Source: an uncultured Lachnospiraceae bacterium
Lineage (GTDB): Bacteria > Bacillota > Clostridia > Lachnospirales > Lachnospiraceae
Direction: 5' to 3'
DNA length: 6,124 nt
Assembly (NCBI GenBank): GCA_902803245.1
Contig: CADCPJ010000387.1
Span: 1-6,124, forward strand
Position 1 is the stretch's first letter. Each line of letters opens with the position of its first letter. Below the pieces are notes generated by a model that saw only the letters and a program-made list of their open reading frames with translations, had not been told where the DNA came from and did not search any database. Positions 6,078 to 6,124 of the stretch are shown here, in pieces. The translations under genes and the position numbers were made by a program.

Positions 6078-6124
6078 AGAACATAAAGATAACGTAAAAA
6101 GAGCGCGCCGGGAATAAGCAAGAA

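Noticed and set aside
6078..6124. Trailing non-coding bases after the wzz-like gene
   Set aside because: No start codon with a ribosome-binding site, promoter or terminator could be seen in these 47 bases.

Overview
The window carries four genes for assembly and export of a surface polysaccharide by the Wzx/Wzy route. In order they are a Wzy-type polymerase (55-1848, +), a Wzx-type flippase (1822-3294, -), a second polymerase of the EpsG family (3493-4593, +), and a Wzz/CpsC-type chain-length regulator with a C-terminal remnant of a tyrosine-kinase fold (4644-6077, +). The best guess for the host is a fairly GC-rich Gram-positive of the Clostridia, possibly Lachnospiraceae. That rests on purine-rich AAGGAG ribosome-binding sites, sigma-A-like promoters, the EpsG-type polymerase, and a Wzz/tyrosine-kinase arrangement typical of Gram-positive capsule loci. 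It is an inference, because no phylogenetic marker is present.

Layout. Bases 1-54 hold only the ribosome-binding site of the first gene. The polymerase and the flippase converge and overlap tail to tail by 27 bp (1822-1848), so there is no intergenic terminator between them. The only real intergenic region, 3295-3492, separates the flippase from the EpsG-family gene. It holds two back-to-back sigma-A-like promoters whose -35 and -10 boxes interleave, plus a hairpin in each leader. The EpsG-family gene and the wzz-like gene run together and look like one operon, with about 50 nt between them. Bases 6078-6124 hold no recognisable gene start or terminator.

How the genes work together. By family knowledge, Wzx flips lipid-linked repeat units across the membrane, a Wzy polymerase joins them on the outer face, and the Wzz-like protein sets chain length, normally with a cytoplasmic BY-kinase. 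Two things here are unusual. There are two unrelated polymerases beside one flippase. The Wzz-like protein also ends in a short, catalytically dead-looking copy of the BY-kinase fold, with the Walker A lysine replaced and no Walker B segment visible. No glycosyltransferase, priming transferase, complete kinase or phosphatase lies in the window, so the cluster must continue on one or both sides.
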